Shown: positions 1 to 7,331 of the stretch, piece after piece
Numbering within the stretch: the stretch's first letter is position 1
How the letters are laid out: each line of letters begins with the position of its first letter
Source: Rhodospirillaceae bacterium
Lineage (GTDB): Bacteria > Pseudomonadota > Alphaproteobacteria > UBA7985
Reading direction: 5' to 3'
Assembly (NCBI GenBank): GCA_002700865.1
Contig: PAFB01000139.1
Span: 1-23,353, forward strand
Length of the DNA: 23,353 bases
Translations under genes and position numbers: made by a program
Notes under the pieces: model-generated
Told to the model about the DNA's origin: nothing
Databases searched by the model: none
The model's input: the letters and a program-made list of their open reading frames with translations, nothing else

Positions 1-202
1 CGGCAAAGCCCATATCTTCGAGCAGGCGCAGATATTTCGCGGACGCCCCTGCCCCAAGGCTTTCCCGCGGCCAAGTCATCAGACAGCGATCGGTGTTGAC
101 GCCCTGCGGGTCTACCTTCAGCGAACGCTCGAAGATGAAAGGCCCGGCGAGGATCTTCAGCCGCGTGCAAAATGTTTTAAAATCCAAGGGGCCGAGCATC
201 AT
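1..202 (-). CDS. Unrecognised protein, N-terminal 67 codons only (cut by window edge)
   Basis: An open frame starts at an ATG (202-200) that overlaps the TGA stop of the SecA-like gene as ATGA, and it stays open to the left edge. A second in-frame ATG follows directly (199-197), so the start is one of two adjacent codons. The peptide begins MMLGPLDFKTFCTRLKIL and includes ERSLKVDPQGVNTDR and a later YLRLLEDMGFA. It shows no signal peptide, no membrane segment and no motif I recognise. It does not resemble the missing C-terminal part of SecA, so it is not a frameshifted SecA tail. The stop/start overlap implies translational coupling, so its product probably belongs to the same system. Its function cannot be stated. 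Confidence 0.7.
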   Translation of the reverse strand, partial: MMLGPLDFKTFCTRLKILAGPFIFERSLKVDPQGVNTDRCLMTWPRESLGAGASAKYLRLLEDMGFA

Positions 203-2244
203 TCGATACCCCCGGTGAAAGCAAAGGTATCACTCAACCGCTTATCGCGCTCCAGCAACCGACGCCGGGCCGTGCCGTAACGGAACTGGGCGAGTAGTTG
301 CTGAGCCTTCATCGCACCATAAGCGCCGCCCGCCCAACCAACGGTCATCAGAACCCCTGCTAATGCCCGCAAGAACGGGTTGGCTTTGCGCAGGAAGAGG
401 TCATCTTGCATGGACAGAACCAACTCAACCCGCCCCGGATCGCCTTGACGGCCGCATCGTCCCTGCAGCTGCGCGTCAACCCGGGCGATATCGAAGAGCT
501 CTGAAGCAATGACATGCAGTCCGCCCCGGGCTGCGGTGGTCTCATCCAGTTTGATGTCTGTTCCCCGCCCGGCGATGCTGGTCGCCACCAATACCGACCC
601 CGGCTGCCCGGCGAGGGCAACAACGTCGGCTTCGTCTTCGTCCTGAGTGGCGTTGAGAACAGCGTGTTTGATGTTGATGGCCGTCAGTGCGGCACTGATT
701 TCCGCTGAGTTTTGCACCGTGCGCGCGCCAATCAGCACAGGCAGGCCCTCGCTGTGCAGTGCTTTGACGCGGGCACCGATGTAATCAAGCTTCTGCTGAC
801 GGGTCCTGAACAGTCGCCGGGGTGCGTATGCGCGGCGGTCGGGCAGATGAGTCGGCACTTTGAACACCCGCAATCCATAGATCCCCATAAACTCCAGCGC
901 CGCCGCCCGCGCCGTGCCGGTCATGCCGCTGAGTTGCCGGTAACGGCGGAAAAAGCGCTGGTACGTGAGCTGTCCAACTGTCACCCGAGCGGGCGTGATG
1001 GGTACGCCTTCCTTGACCTCAACAAGCTGATGCAACCCATCAGACCAGCGCCGGTCTTCCATCACCCGGCCTGTGTTTTCGTCGATGATGTAAACCGTGT
1101 CGTCACGGACCAGGTAATGCTGGTCGGCCGAAAAGAGATGCTCAGCGACAAGCGCCTGTTCGATCAGAAAATTACGGATGTTGATGGCCTTGAGCCAAAA
1201 GTCATCGCCCGGTTCAACCAAGGCTTCCAGCTGCTTTTGTCCACGCGTGGTGATCTCTACAATGCGCTCGGCTTCCAGAACGGTAAAGTCTGCACCCTTC
1301 TCCAGCCTCAGCGCTACCTCAAACACGCGATGATAGTTGATTGATCCGCTCAGCCCGTCTTCCTCAACCTCCTGCGAAATCAGCAATGGCGTTCGGGCTT
1401 CGTCGATCAGGACTGAGTCAACCTCATCGATGATCGCAAACTCAAGCCCGCGCTCGGCAAAGGGGTAAGCGAGGGGGGCTTCTGACACGGGCAGCAACTT
1501 GTTGATCTTGTATTTCAACGCGCCGCTGTAATCCTTCGTTTGGATTTTCTCCCGCAGGTAATCGAAGGCGAGTTCCTTGTTGGTGGTGTAGATGACGTCG
1601 CCGTTATACAGGCCGGGTCGATCCTTCTGTGCTGTCTGGTTGATAATGACACCAACCCGCAGGCCGAGCGCTTCATACACAGGCCGCAGAAACTCAAAAT
1701 CGCGTTCGGCAAGGTAATCATTGACAGTAATCACGTGGACCGGCATCCCCGCCAGCCCCACCGCGCCTGCAACCAGCGTGGAAACCAGCGTCTTACCCTC
1801 ACCCGTGCGCATCTCAGCGATACTGCCGTTGAGCATGTACCAGGCGGCCAGCATTTGTTCATCATAGTGGCGCAAGCCGATAAGCCGGTCGGACAACTCC
1901 CGAATGACAGCGAATATCTCGGCAAAATCGCGATCTTCACGGCGCTCCTGACCCATGGCTTGCGCCAGAACCGGGGTCAGGCGGATGATCCGCTCATCCA
2001 GCTGTGAGCGGTCTTCTTTGCGCAACTCGGGGGCCAGCGCCGCGGCACGGCGGATCAAACGACGGCCCCTGCGCCGCACAAACGGCGTCTGCGCGGTTTT
2101 AACGAGCATGGAGGCCATCCCTCGCAACGAATAGAGCGGCGCAATCGCATCATCATTGCGGTTCCCGTAGAACAGGACAGAGGGGCGGCGCTTTTGGTTG
2201 GGGCGGGGCTTTGAACCGGGGTTGGGGCGCTCGAAGGAAACCAT
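199..2244 (-). CDS. SecA-like translocase ATPase, C-terminally shortened
   Basis: This 681-residue protein carries the SecA DEAD motor signatures in order: Walker A RTGEGKT (146-152), VNDYLAERD (174-182), Walker B DEVD (273-276), DEARTPLLIS (281-290), a reduced preprotein-binding region (about 290-435), SGMTGTA (439-445), TSIAGRGTDI (555-564) and the arginine-finger motif QGRCGRQGDPG (594-604). Only 66 residues follow DDLFLR. They hold a hydrophobic stretch (about 626-645) and a piece resembling the start of the helical scaffold (AQQLLAQF, LLERDK). The helical wing, two-helix finger and zinc-binding tail of usual SecA (roughly 800-900 residues) are absent. It starts 8 bp after the M50 gene stop and overlaps the next gene by ATGA. 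ATPase activity is expected from the intact motifs; a dedicated role in moving the giant protein is inferred from context. It is not the housekeeping SecA. Confidence 0.9.
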   Translation of the reverse strand: MVSFERPNPGSKPRPNQKRRPSVLFYGNRNDDAIAPLYSLRGMASMLVKTAQTPFVRRRGRRLIRRAAALAPELRKEDRSQLDERIIRLTPVLAQAMGQERREDRDFAEIFAVIRELSDRLIGLRHYDEQMLAAWYMLNGSIAEMRTGEGKTLVSTLVAGAVGLAGMPVHVITVNDYLAERDFEFLRPVYEALGLRVGVIINQTAQKDRPGLYNGDVIYTTNKELAFDYLREKIQTKDYSGALKYKINKLLPVSEAPLAYPFAERGLEFAIIDEVDSVLIDEARTPLLISQEVEEDGLSGSINYHRVFEVALRLEKGADFTVLEAERIVEITTRGQKQLEALVEPGDDFWLKAINIRNFLIEQALVAEHLFSADQHYLVRDDTVYIIDENTGRVMEDRRWSDGLHQLVEVKEGVPITPARVTVGQLTYQRFFRRYRQLSGMTGTARAAALEFMGIYGLRVFKVPTHLPDRRAYAPRRLFRTRQQKLDYIGARVKALHSEGLPVLIGARTVQNSAEISAALTAINIKHAVLNATQDEDEADVVALAGQPGSVLVATSIAGRGTDIKLDETTAARGGLHVIASELFDIARVDAQLQGRCGRQGDPGRVELVLSMQDDLFLRKANPFLRALAGVLMTVGWAGGAYGAMKAQQLLAQFRYGTARRRLLERDKRLSDTFAFTGGIE

Positions 2245-2252
2245 GGCTCGGC

Positions 2253-4394
2253 TCAGAATGAGAAGTACTTGAGGAAGACTTGGCGCGTGGTCGCATAGAT
2301 CCGCGCCATCAGGCTTTTGTCCGTCGCAGGCACTTTGACAAAGACCCGCTCACCCATGGCGGGTAAGCGGTCAAAGGCGGATACTTCAACATCGAAGTAG
2401 AACAGCGACTCAAGGGTCCGAATGCTCCCGTCTGGACCGGGGATCAGGGTAAAAGGGCCGCCAGCCTCGCGCGAGAGGGCCTTGCTGGGCAGCGTGTCAC
2501 TGCTTTCCGGGGTTTCACTGACGAAACGGCCTGCGAAGCGTGTGCCGGGTTCGGTTTGGAAGATCACCTCGATCTCGTCTTCAACACCGCGCAGTTCATC
2601 GGCGATCCGTTGGACAACAGCGACCCGGATGCGGAAGCCGTCTGGGTGCAGCACGTACCCGACCAAATGCCCCTTCTCGATAAACCGGCCTTCAAGCTCA
2701 CGCTCGTCGAGGACCACCAACCGGCCTTTTGCGAGCGCTTCGACGTTGAGCCGGTCACGCTGCTCCTGTGCGTTGGAGAGCTTGCGGTCCACCAGTGCGC
2801 GCTGATCAAGCAGGCGGTCGAGCTGCTGCTGTGCTGAGATCGGCAATGCTTTGAGGCCCAAGTCAACTTCCGCAAGTTGGGTCCGCAACAATTGGATGCG
2901 CTTGTCGATGACCGGGTCCTGTAGGGTGAGCACCGTCTCTCCCGCCTGAACGGTTGCATCACTGGCTGTAAACGCCTCCACAAAGCCCGCGACGCCGGCA
3001 CGAATGGAATAACGCTCCTTGGGCAGGACTTCACCCTGCACCGTCAGGCTGCGCGGTAGGGGTATCAGCAAAACGGCGACCAGCACGGCAATCGGAATAA
3101 TCGTCAGAACAATCGAGCGCACGCGATGCACCTCCGTTTTCGGATCGGTAAACAGGTACTGCACCCCCTTCAAAGCGGGCATGACCAAGACGTTGCTGAT
3201 GGTCAGCGCTGCCAAAGCGACGCCGATGACAAAGGCCTTGGAGGCAACAAACATGGCAATCGTGATCGAAATGAAAATCCGGTAGAGGAAAGCCAGAATG
3301 CTATAGCTGAACAGCCACTTTTCCTCTTTGGGCGCGGTCACTGGGTTCTTGTAATTCCGAATGCCAAGCCAATAGCGGTTATAGACATAGCCCAGATACT
3401 GGTTCGAACGCTTACCCAGGTTGGGCATTTCCAACAGGTCTACGAGGATGAAGTAACCATCAAAGCGCAACAGCGGATTGCCGTTGAACAGCAGCGTCGA
3501 TACCCCGCCCACCAACATGACGTTGAAGGCAATCGCGCGCAGTGTCCCTTCGTCCAGGAAAACCCACAGGATCATAGCCACAGAGGCCAGAAACAACTCA
3601 ACGATGATCCCGGCACCGGTCACAACCAGCCGCTTATAGCGCGCACTGAATGCCCCTGAGGCCGAGGCGTCAACATAGGGCACGGGGATAAAGACCAGCA
3701 TCATGATCCCTATTTCGTGCACATCCCCGCCCCAAACCTTGGTCGCGTAGGCGTGGCCAAGCTCGTGCAGGCCTTTGATCACCGGATAGGAAAGCAGCAC
3801 AATCGCAATGTTCTGCTGCGTGATGTAGCGATCAGATAAGGATCCGGTAACTTCGCCCACGTTGAGCAGGAACAACACCACCGCGACCGTCACAGTGATC
3901 AGCCAGAGCGCCAGACCGTAGACGGTAAACAGGGGCCGAACGAGGCCCTTGGTTCGTTCCAAAAACTCGTTGGGATCGACCAGCGGGAAGCGCAGGGCCA
4001 GCGGGTTCTTGATCCGCGCAATAACAGCCGTTCGGTCCTGCCGCGCTTTCCGCTTGGACATCTCGACAAAATTGGGATTGCGCGAGCCTGAAACCAAATC
4101 GGTTGAATAAAGCTGAGAGATGATCCTGACGATATCGGTCTGAGTGGGCGGGTTGTCTGGGAACTGAGCGCACAACCGTTCCCATAGGCTTTGCACCGTC
4201 TGACGACCGTCCATGTGACCAACGAAGGAGTAGCTCTTTTCATTCAGGCGATGATATTTGCCTGTCTGGTCATCCTGAACAACGTGCCACGGCTCGCCGC
4301 GGATGATTTGACGGTGCAGTTTGACATGCGCCCTCAGCCTTGGGCGCAGGTTGGCGAAGCGATACCAGTCGGGGGAAAAGATGTTCTCTGACAT
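2253..4394 (-). CDS. PqqD-like / M50 site-2-protease-like / HlyD-type adaptor fusion membrane protein
   Basis: This 713-residue protein has three parts. Residues about 20-105 resemble PqqD-like peptide-binding domains (WHVVQDDQTGKYHRLNEKS, then helices). Residues about 155-446 form a multi-pass membrane region with the zinc motif HELGH (210-214) and the distal ligand-type motif NPLLRFDGYF (306-315, Asp312). Both are features of M50 intramembrane metalloproteases, and all key residues are intact. After the last membrane segment, a periplasmic adaptor half follows: a lipoyl/barrel-like strand block (449-495, GEVLPKERYSIRAGVAGFV), a helical hairpin (495-553) and a returning beta part. The ORF starts 7 bp after the GAF-HlyD stop, suggesting coupling. 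Family knowledge supports peptide binding by PqqD folds and cleavage in the membrane by M50 enzymes. That the substrate is the giant protein or its leader is inference. Confidence 0.88.
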   Translation of the reverse strand: MSENIFSPDWYRFANLRPRLRAHVKLHRQIIRGEPWHVVQDDQTGKYHRLNEKSYSFVGHMDGRQTVQSLWERLCAQFPDNPPTQTDIVRIISQLYSTDLVSGSRNPNFVEMSKRKARQDRTAVIARIKNPLALRFPLVDPNEFLERTKGLVRPLFTVYGLALWLITVTVAVVLFLLNVGEVTGSLSDRYITQQNIAIVLLSYPVIKGLHELGHAYATKVWGGDVHEIGIMMLVFIPVPYVDASASGAFSARYKRLVVTGAGIIVELFLASVAMILWVFLDEGTLRAIAFNVMLVGGVSTLLFNGNPLLRFDGYFILVDLLEMPNLGKRSNQYLGYVYNRYWLGIRNYKNPVTAPKEEKWLFSYSILAFLYRIFISITIAMFVASKAFVIGVALAALTISNVLVMPALKGVQYLFTDPKTEVHRVRSIVLTIIPIAVLVAVLLIPLPRSLTVQGEVLPKERYSIRAGVAGFVEAFTASDATVQAGETVLTLQDPVIDKRIQLLRTQLAEVDLGLKALPISAQQQLDRLLDQRALVDRKLSNAQEQRDRLNVEALAKGRLVVLDERELEGRFIEKGHLVGYVLHPDGFRIRVAVVQRIADELRGVEDEIEVIFQTEPGTRFAGRFVSETPESSDTLPSKALSREAGGPFTLIPGPDGSIRTLESLFYFDVEVSAFDRLPAMGERVFVKVPATDKSLMARIYATTRQVFLKYFSF

Positions 4395-4401
4395 GACCGG
4401 C

Positions 4402-6255
4402 TCAGGCTGGGACCCACCTCCATATCTGCATGCGAACCCAGTTCACGATGTCCCGGCTCAGCAGGATAATCATGCGCTGTTCACCCATATCGACCTTGCC
4501 AATCCCCTCCATCCCTGAGCGCCACTTGTCGTCAACGTCAGCGAATGATGCCGAGACGTTGAAGAAGGTACGGCCGCTGTCGTATTCAGCGACTGGCGTG
4601 ATGCGGTCGATTTCAAAGGAAAACGTCTGCTCTGGCATGGACTGCAGCACGAGGTCACCGAAAAGCCCTGTCTCGATCTCGTCGATGCGATTGGCCTGCA
4701 CTTCCAGAATGACCTGAAAAAAGTCGTTCATCGCAAGCGCCATCAACCCATCGCCCCTGTCCACCGCAGCGCCTACCGATTGCGTCAGGTCGCCCGAAAG
4801 GATGCGACCGTCAAAGGGTGCGCTGATCCGTGCCAACTCGATTTGTCGTCGGACGAGTTCAAGGCGGGCTGTGTTCTGATCGATCTGGGCTTCTTTGATG
4901 CGGATACCAACGCTGTCGAAGGTCGCCTGTGCTTCCCGATATTCGGACTCCAGCTGCTTGGCCGTATTGATGAGCGTGAGCTCTTCGAGCAGCAAATCCC
5001 GGTCATCGAGAGCAAACAGCGGGTCGCCCTTGCGCACCAGATCACCGGGCACGACGTGTACTTCGCTGATATAGCTGGTGAAAGGTGCCGATATCTGGCG
5101 GGTTTCGACTGTGCGCAGGGTCGCGGGCGCGCGAACGTAATCGGTGCTTTGCCAAAAGAACGATAGTGCCAGCAGACCGACGATGGCCAAGCCGATCACC
5201 TTGCGCCACATGTACTGTGAGCCCACAAGGAATTCTAAAACCGATGTCAGGGCTGACAGGTTCTTTGCCACAATCGAACGCCCAAGCTCGATCTTGTCGT
5301 GCAGAATGTAAGCGTGCAGCGCCGACAATGACTCGATTTCGGCAACTTCGTCTTCGGTAAAGGGGTTGCCCGCTGCGCGTTCCAGCAACACCGCGCCAAA
5401 AAAGCGATCCTGATACGTCAGCGGAATGGTCAGGACGTGCGCGGCACCGAATTTCTTGATGAATTGCTCATGCTTGTAGACGATTTTCTGGTCGGAAAAC
5501 TGTTGATCCGGAAAACTCACCAACCCCTTTTGATCAACGGCCTCATCCATCATTCCCGCAAGCTGATCAACCAGGACCATCTGATCGCTGAATTGCGCAG
5601 AATGAGAGATGGCACGGACAAAAGTCCGCCGCCGACGACGAACGCCCAGGGCGACCCGTTCACAATCGTAGCGTCGCGCCATTTCTGTGACGAAGGCATT
5701 GCTGGCCTCGTTAAATGTGCGCTGCTCGGATACGTCGGCGATGATCTCAAGGGAGTGGATCGAAACCTGATGGCGCAACTGCTCAACGCCGATTTCTTCA
5801 ATAAAGTAGGATTTCTGCATCCACGGCGCAGCCCACTGTAACTCACGCATGATCTGGCTAAGGCGTTCGGTTGAGCAATCCCTCAACTCCACAACAACCA
5901 CGCATTTCACCGTCTCCATAACAGAGATTGGCATGGCAATCAGTGCGCCGTCAGCCCGGCCTTCACTGCCCGTCTTACGATCAACGATACCGGTCCCCTG
6001 CTCGACCGCCAAACGGGCTGTAGGCAAGGTTTTGGGGTGCATGATGCGGTCCTGTGGGACCGTCGCGAAGGGTTGCAACTGGGCATTGGCCTTAGGCTGT
6101 GCGTTGTCAGTTCGGCCAACAGTAACCAGCACCGCGCACAGGGACTCTTCGACGCGTGAAAGCAGCAGCGATAACCAGGCGCGGGCATAGCTTTCGTCCA
6201 GCGTCCCTGTCGAGGCCAGTTGTCGCCACAACTGGCTATCCGTTTGCGTGCTCAT
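4402..6255 (-). CDS. GAF-domain plus HlyD-type periplasmic adaptor (membrane fusion) protein
   Basis: The first 345 residues of this 617-residue protein look cytosolic. Residues about 20-145 are compatible with a degenerate GAF-like fold. Residues about 165-320 match a GAF domain better (helix ending ARRYDCERVALGV, later AAHVLTIPLTYQDRFFGAVLLE). One membrane segment follows (351-370). Then comes a HlyD/AcrA-type adaptor: a lipoyl half-motif (VRAPATLRTVETRQISAPF, 373-391; VVPGDLVRKGDPLFALDDRDL), a short coiled-coil hairpin (421-477, about 28 residues per arm), the returning lipoyl half ISAPFDGRILSG (477-488) and a beta domain to about 600. Most HlyD proteins have only a short cytosolic tail, so the GAF part is unusual and suggests signal input or partner binding. 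It lies 31 bp after the DUF3467 gene and 7 bp before the M50 fusion. Confidence 0.87.
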   Translation of the reverse strand: MSTQTDSQLWRQLASTGTLDESYARAWLSLLLSRVEESLCAVLVTVGRTDNAQPKANAQLQPFATVPQDRIMHPKTLPTARLAVEQGTGIVDRKTGSEGRADGALIAMPISVMETVKCVVVVELRDCSTERLSQIMRELQWAAPWMQKSYFIEEIGVEQLRHQVSIHSLEIIADVSEQRTFNEASNAFVTEMARRYDCERVALGVRRRRRTFVRAISHSAQFSDQMVLVDQLAGMMDEAVDQKGLVSFPDQQFSDQKIVYKHEQFIKKFGAAHVLTIPLTYQDRFFGAVLLERAAGNPFTEDEVAEIESLSALHAYILHDKIELGRSIVAKNLSALTSVLEFLVGSQYMWRKVIGLAIVGLLALSFFWQSTDYVRAPATLRTVETRQISAPFTSYISEVHVVPGDLVRKGDPLFALDDRDLLLEELTLINTAKQLESEYREAQATFDSVGIRIKEAQIDQNTARLELVRRQIELARISAPFDGRILSGDLTQSVGAAVDRGDGLMALAMNDFFQVILEVQANRIDEIETGLFGDLVLQSMPEQTFSFEIDRITPVAEYDSGRTFFNVSASFADVDDKWRSGMEGIGKVDMGEQRMIILLSRDIVNWVRMQIWRWVPA

Positions 6256-6286
6256 CGTTCAGCTCAACCTTTGAACCTGAGGACAC

Positions 6287-6586
6287 TTAGCTTGCGTCAA
6301 CATCCAACACGCCATGCCGCGCCTCATATTCGCGAAGTACACCGCTGAGGATGGTGTGCATCCGCTTTGCCGCATGAGGTGTGACGATGACGCGGTTGAT
6401 CAGGTCCACGACAACATCCTGACCGCTTTCCCAACTGCGATTGATCCCGAAAAACAGTTCGATCTGCTCACGGGTTCCCTGGATATTCACCACGTTGGCA
6501 AAGGTGGTCTGCATCCCGTCCTTTTCCCACGTGATGCGACTACGCTCCGCGCTATCAAGACCGGAATTATCAACGTCTCTATTCAT
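6287..6586 (-). CDS. DUF3467 family small protein
   Basis: This 99-residue soluble protein fits the DUF3467 pattern. It has an early strand TTFANVVNIQGT, a loop FFGINRSW, a strand VVVDLINRVIVTPHAAKR and a final helix MHTILSGVLREYEARHG. The family motif of an aliphatic strand followed by (V/L)xP(H/Y)xAKR is clear. The family is about 100 residues and has no established function, so none is assigned. The ATG at 6586 has a short GAGAG ribosome-site-like sequence upstream and fits the family length. The gene is first in the cluster after the giant gene and 31 bp before the GAF-HlyD gene. That position suggests a cytosolic accessory role, for example chaperone or adaptor, but this is a guess. Confidence 0.87.
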   Translation of the reverse strand: MNRDVDNSGLDSAERSRITWEKDGMQTTFANVVNIQGTREQIELFFGINRSWESGQDVVVDLINRVIVTPHAAKRMHTILSGVLREYEARHGVLDVDAS

Positions 6587-6590
6587 GACA

Positions 6591-6595
6591 CTCTC
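6591..6595 (-). promoter_or_regulatory. Probable ribosome binding site of the DUF3467 gene
   Basis: GAGAG on the minus strand lies 4 nt before the ATG at 6586. The spacing is a little short, but this is the only purine-rich run in the AT-rich leader, and it supports the chosen start. Initiation here would be independent, unlike the coupled starts of the following genes. Confidence 0.45.
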
Positions 6596-6648
6596 AATTT
6601 AAATAAATTTGAAGTGAATACTTAATAACTAACAAAACAACGCACTAT

Positions 6649-6712
6649 ATGCTGACAAGATATCATCATTTTCAATAAATGAGATACCTTGCTGCACTAT
6701 TTTTTTGTTTTT
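6649..6712 (+). terminator. Long imperfect stem-loop with T-run at the 3' end of the giant gene
   Basis: The only sizeable gap in the window, 6587-6710, is clearly more AT-rich than the genes. Within it, the arm 6649-6670 pairs imperfectly with the arm 6676-6697 (cores CAAGATATCATCAT and ATGAGATACCTTG), giving about 18-20 pairs with one mismatch and two single-base bulges. On the plus strand the stem is followed almost at once by T-runs at 6700-6706 and 6708-6712, the layout of an intrinsic terminator against antisense transcription. In the direction of the genes (minus) the stem is preceded by A-runs and followed only by a weak T-rich stretch, so it may terminate partially, protect the 3' end of the giant mRNA, or be a processing point. 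I saw no convincing promoter in the gap. Confidence 0.5.
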
Positions 6713-7331
6713 AGTCACTAACGAGGTGGTCTGGGTCGGATAACCATAAGCCGCCATCCTCATCAACAAAGGCGAACGGTGCATCTTCCAACGCTGTATT
6801 GTCGCCGATTTCCACACTGACTGCCTGCACGAAGTCAGCAGGGTCAGCGACGGTTTCAACGGCTTCAAACTCACCGGTTTCGGGGTTGTAGGCGTAGTGA
6901 CGCTGCATGCTGCTCTGCGGTTGCTTGTCTTCGCGCACGCTGATCAGAATGTCATTGGAGTCAATCGCGCTCAGTTGCTCCTCACCACTGGTCAACCGGC
7001 CAACAGCAAGATGCATGCTGTTGGTGATCAGGATAGGGTCGTCTGTCCGATAGACGGAGGCCCCGAAGAAGCTGCTGAACGGGTTCGTACTCTCACCCGG
7101 TCCCGGTGTGATTGTCCGCAACGGCGATGGGCGGTCGCTGTGAATACCGGCAACCCGATCAGTCAGGTCGGTTCCAGCGACGTTACTGACCGACATGTCC
7201 GTGCGGCCAGTGGCGCTGACATGGTCGTTCAGCCACGTTTCCAGCGCCGCATCACGATCGCTGCTTCCCATGTCTCCCTGAAGCATTTGAGAAGCCTGAG
7301 GCGAGGATGAAGCGGCACTGCGCCGGCGACG
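6711..7331 (-). other. Non-repetitive C-terminal tail of the giant protein, beginning at a tetra-arginine
   Basis: After the last RTX-like block the sequence changes to about 200 residues without RTX motifs. It opens with KTQNRRRRSAASSS (arginines at 7320-7331), in strong contrast to the acidic body. It then contains a predicted helical piece (DRDAALETWLNDHVS), a Pro/Ser-rich linker, and a folded-looking end (MHLAVGRLTSGEEQLSAIDS ... FVDEDGGLWLSDPDH). Type I RTX substrates carry an uncleaved C-terminal signal, so this tail could be the export signal or a partner-binding domain. No specific motif proves that. Confidence 0.55.

Noticed and set aside
197..202. Frameshifted continuation of the SecA-like protein into the left-edge frame
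   Set aside because: The left-edge peptide shows no similarity to the SecA helical wing or finger, and the ATGA overlap is a normal coupled gene junction.
199..2244. Housekeeping secA
   Set aside because: The protein is too short, lacks the wing, finger and zinc-binding tail, and is embedded between adaptor/protease genes and an unknown coupled gene.
6587..6710. Promoter for the DUF3467-to-SecA-like genes in the AT-rich gap
   Set aside because: Several TTG-like and TATA-like hexamers exist, but none has both good matches and 16-18 bp spacing, so no call is supported.
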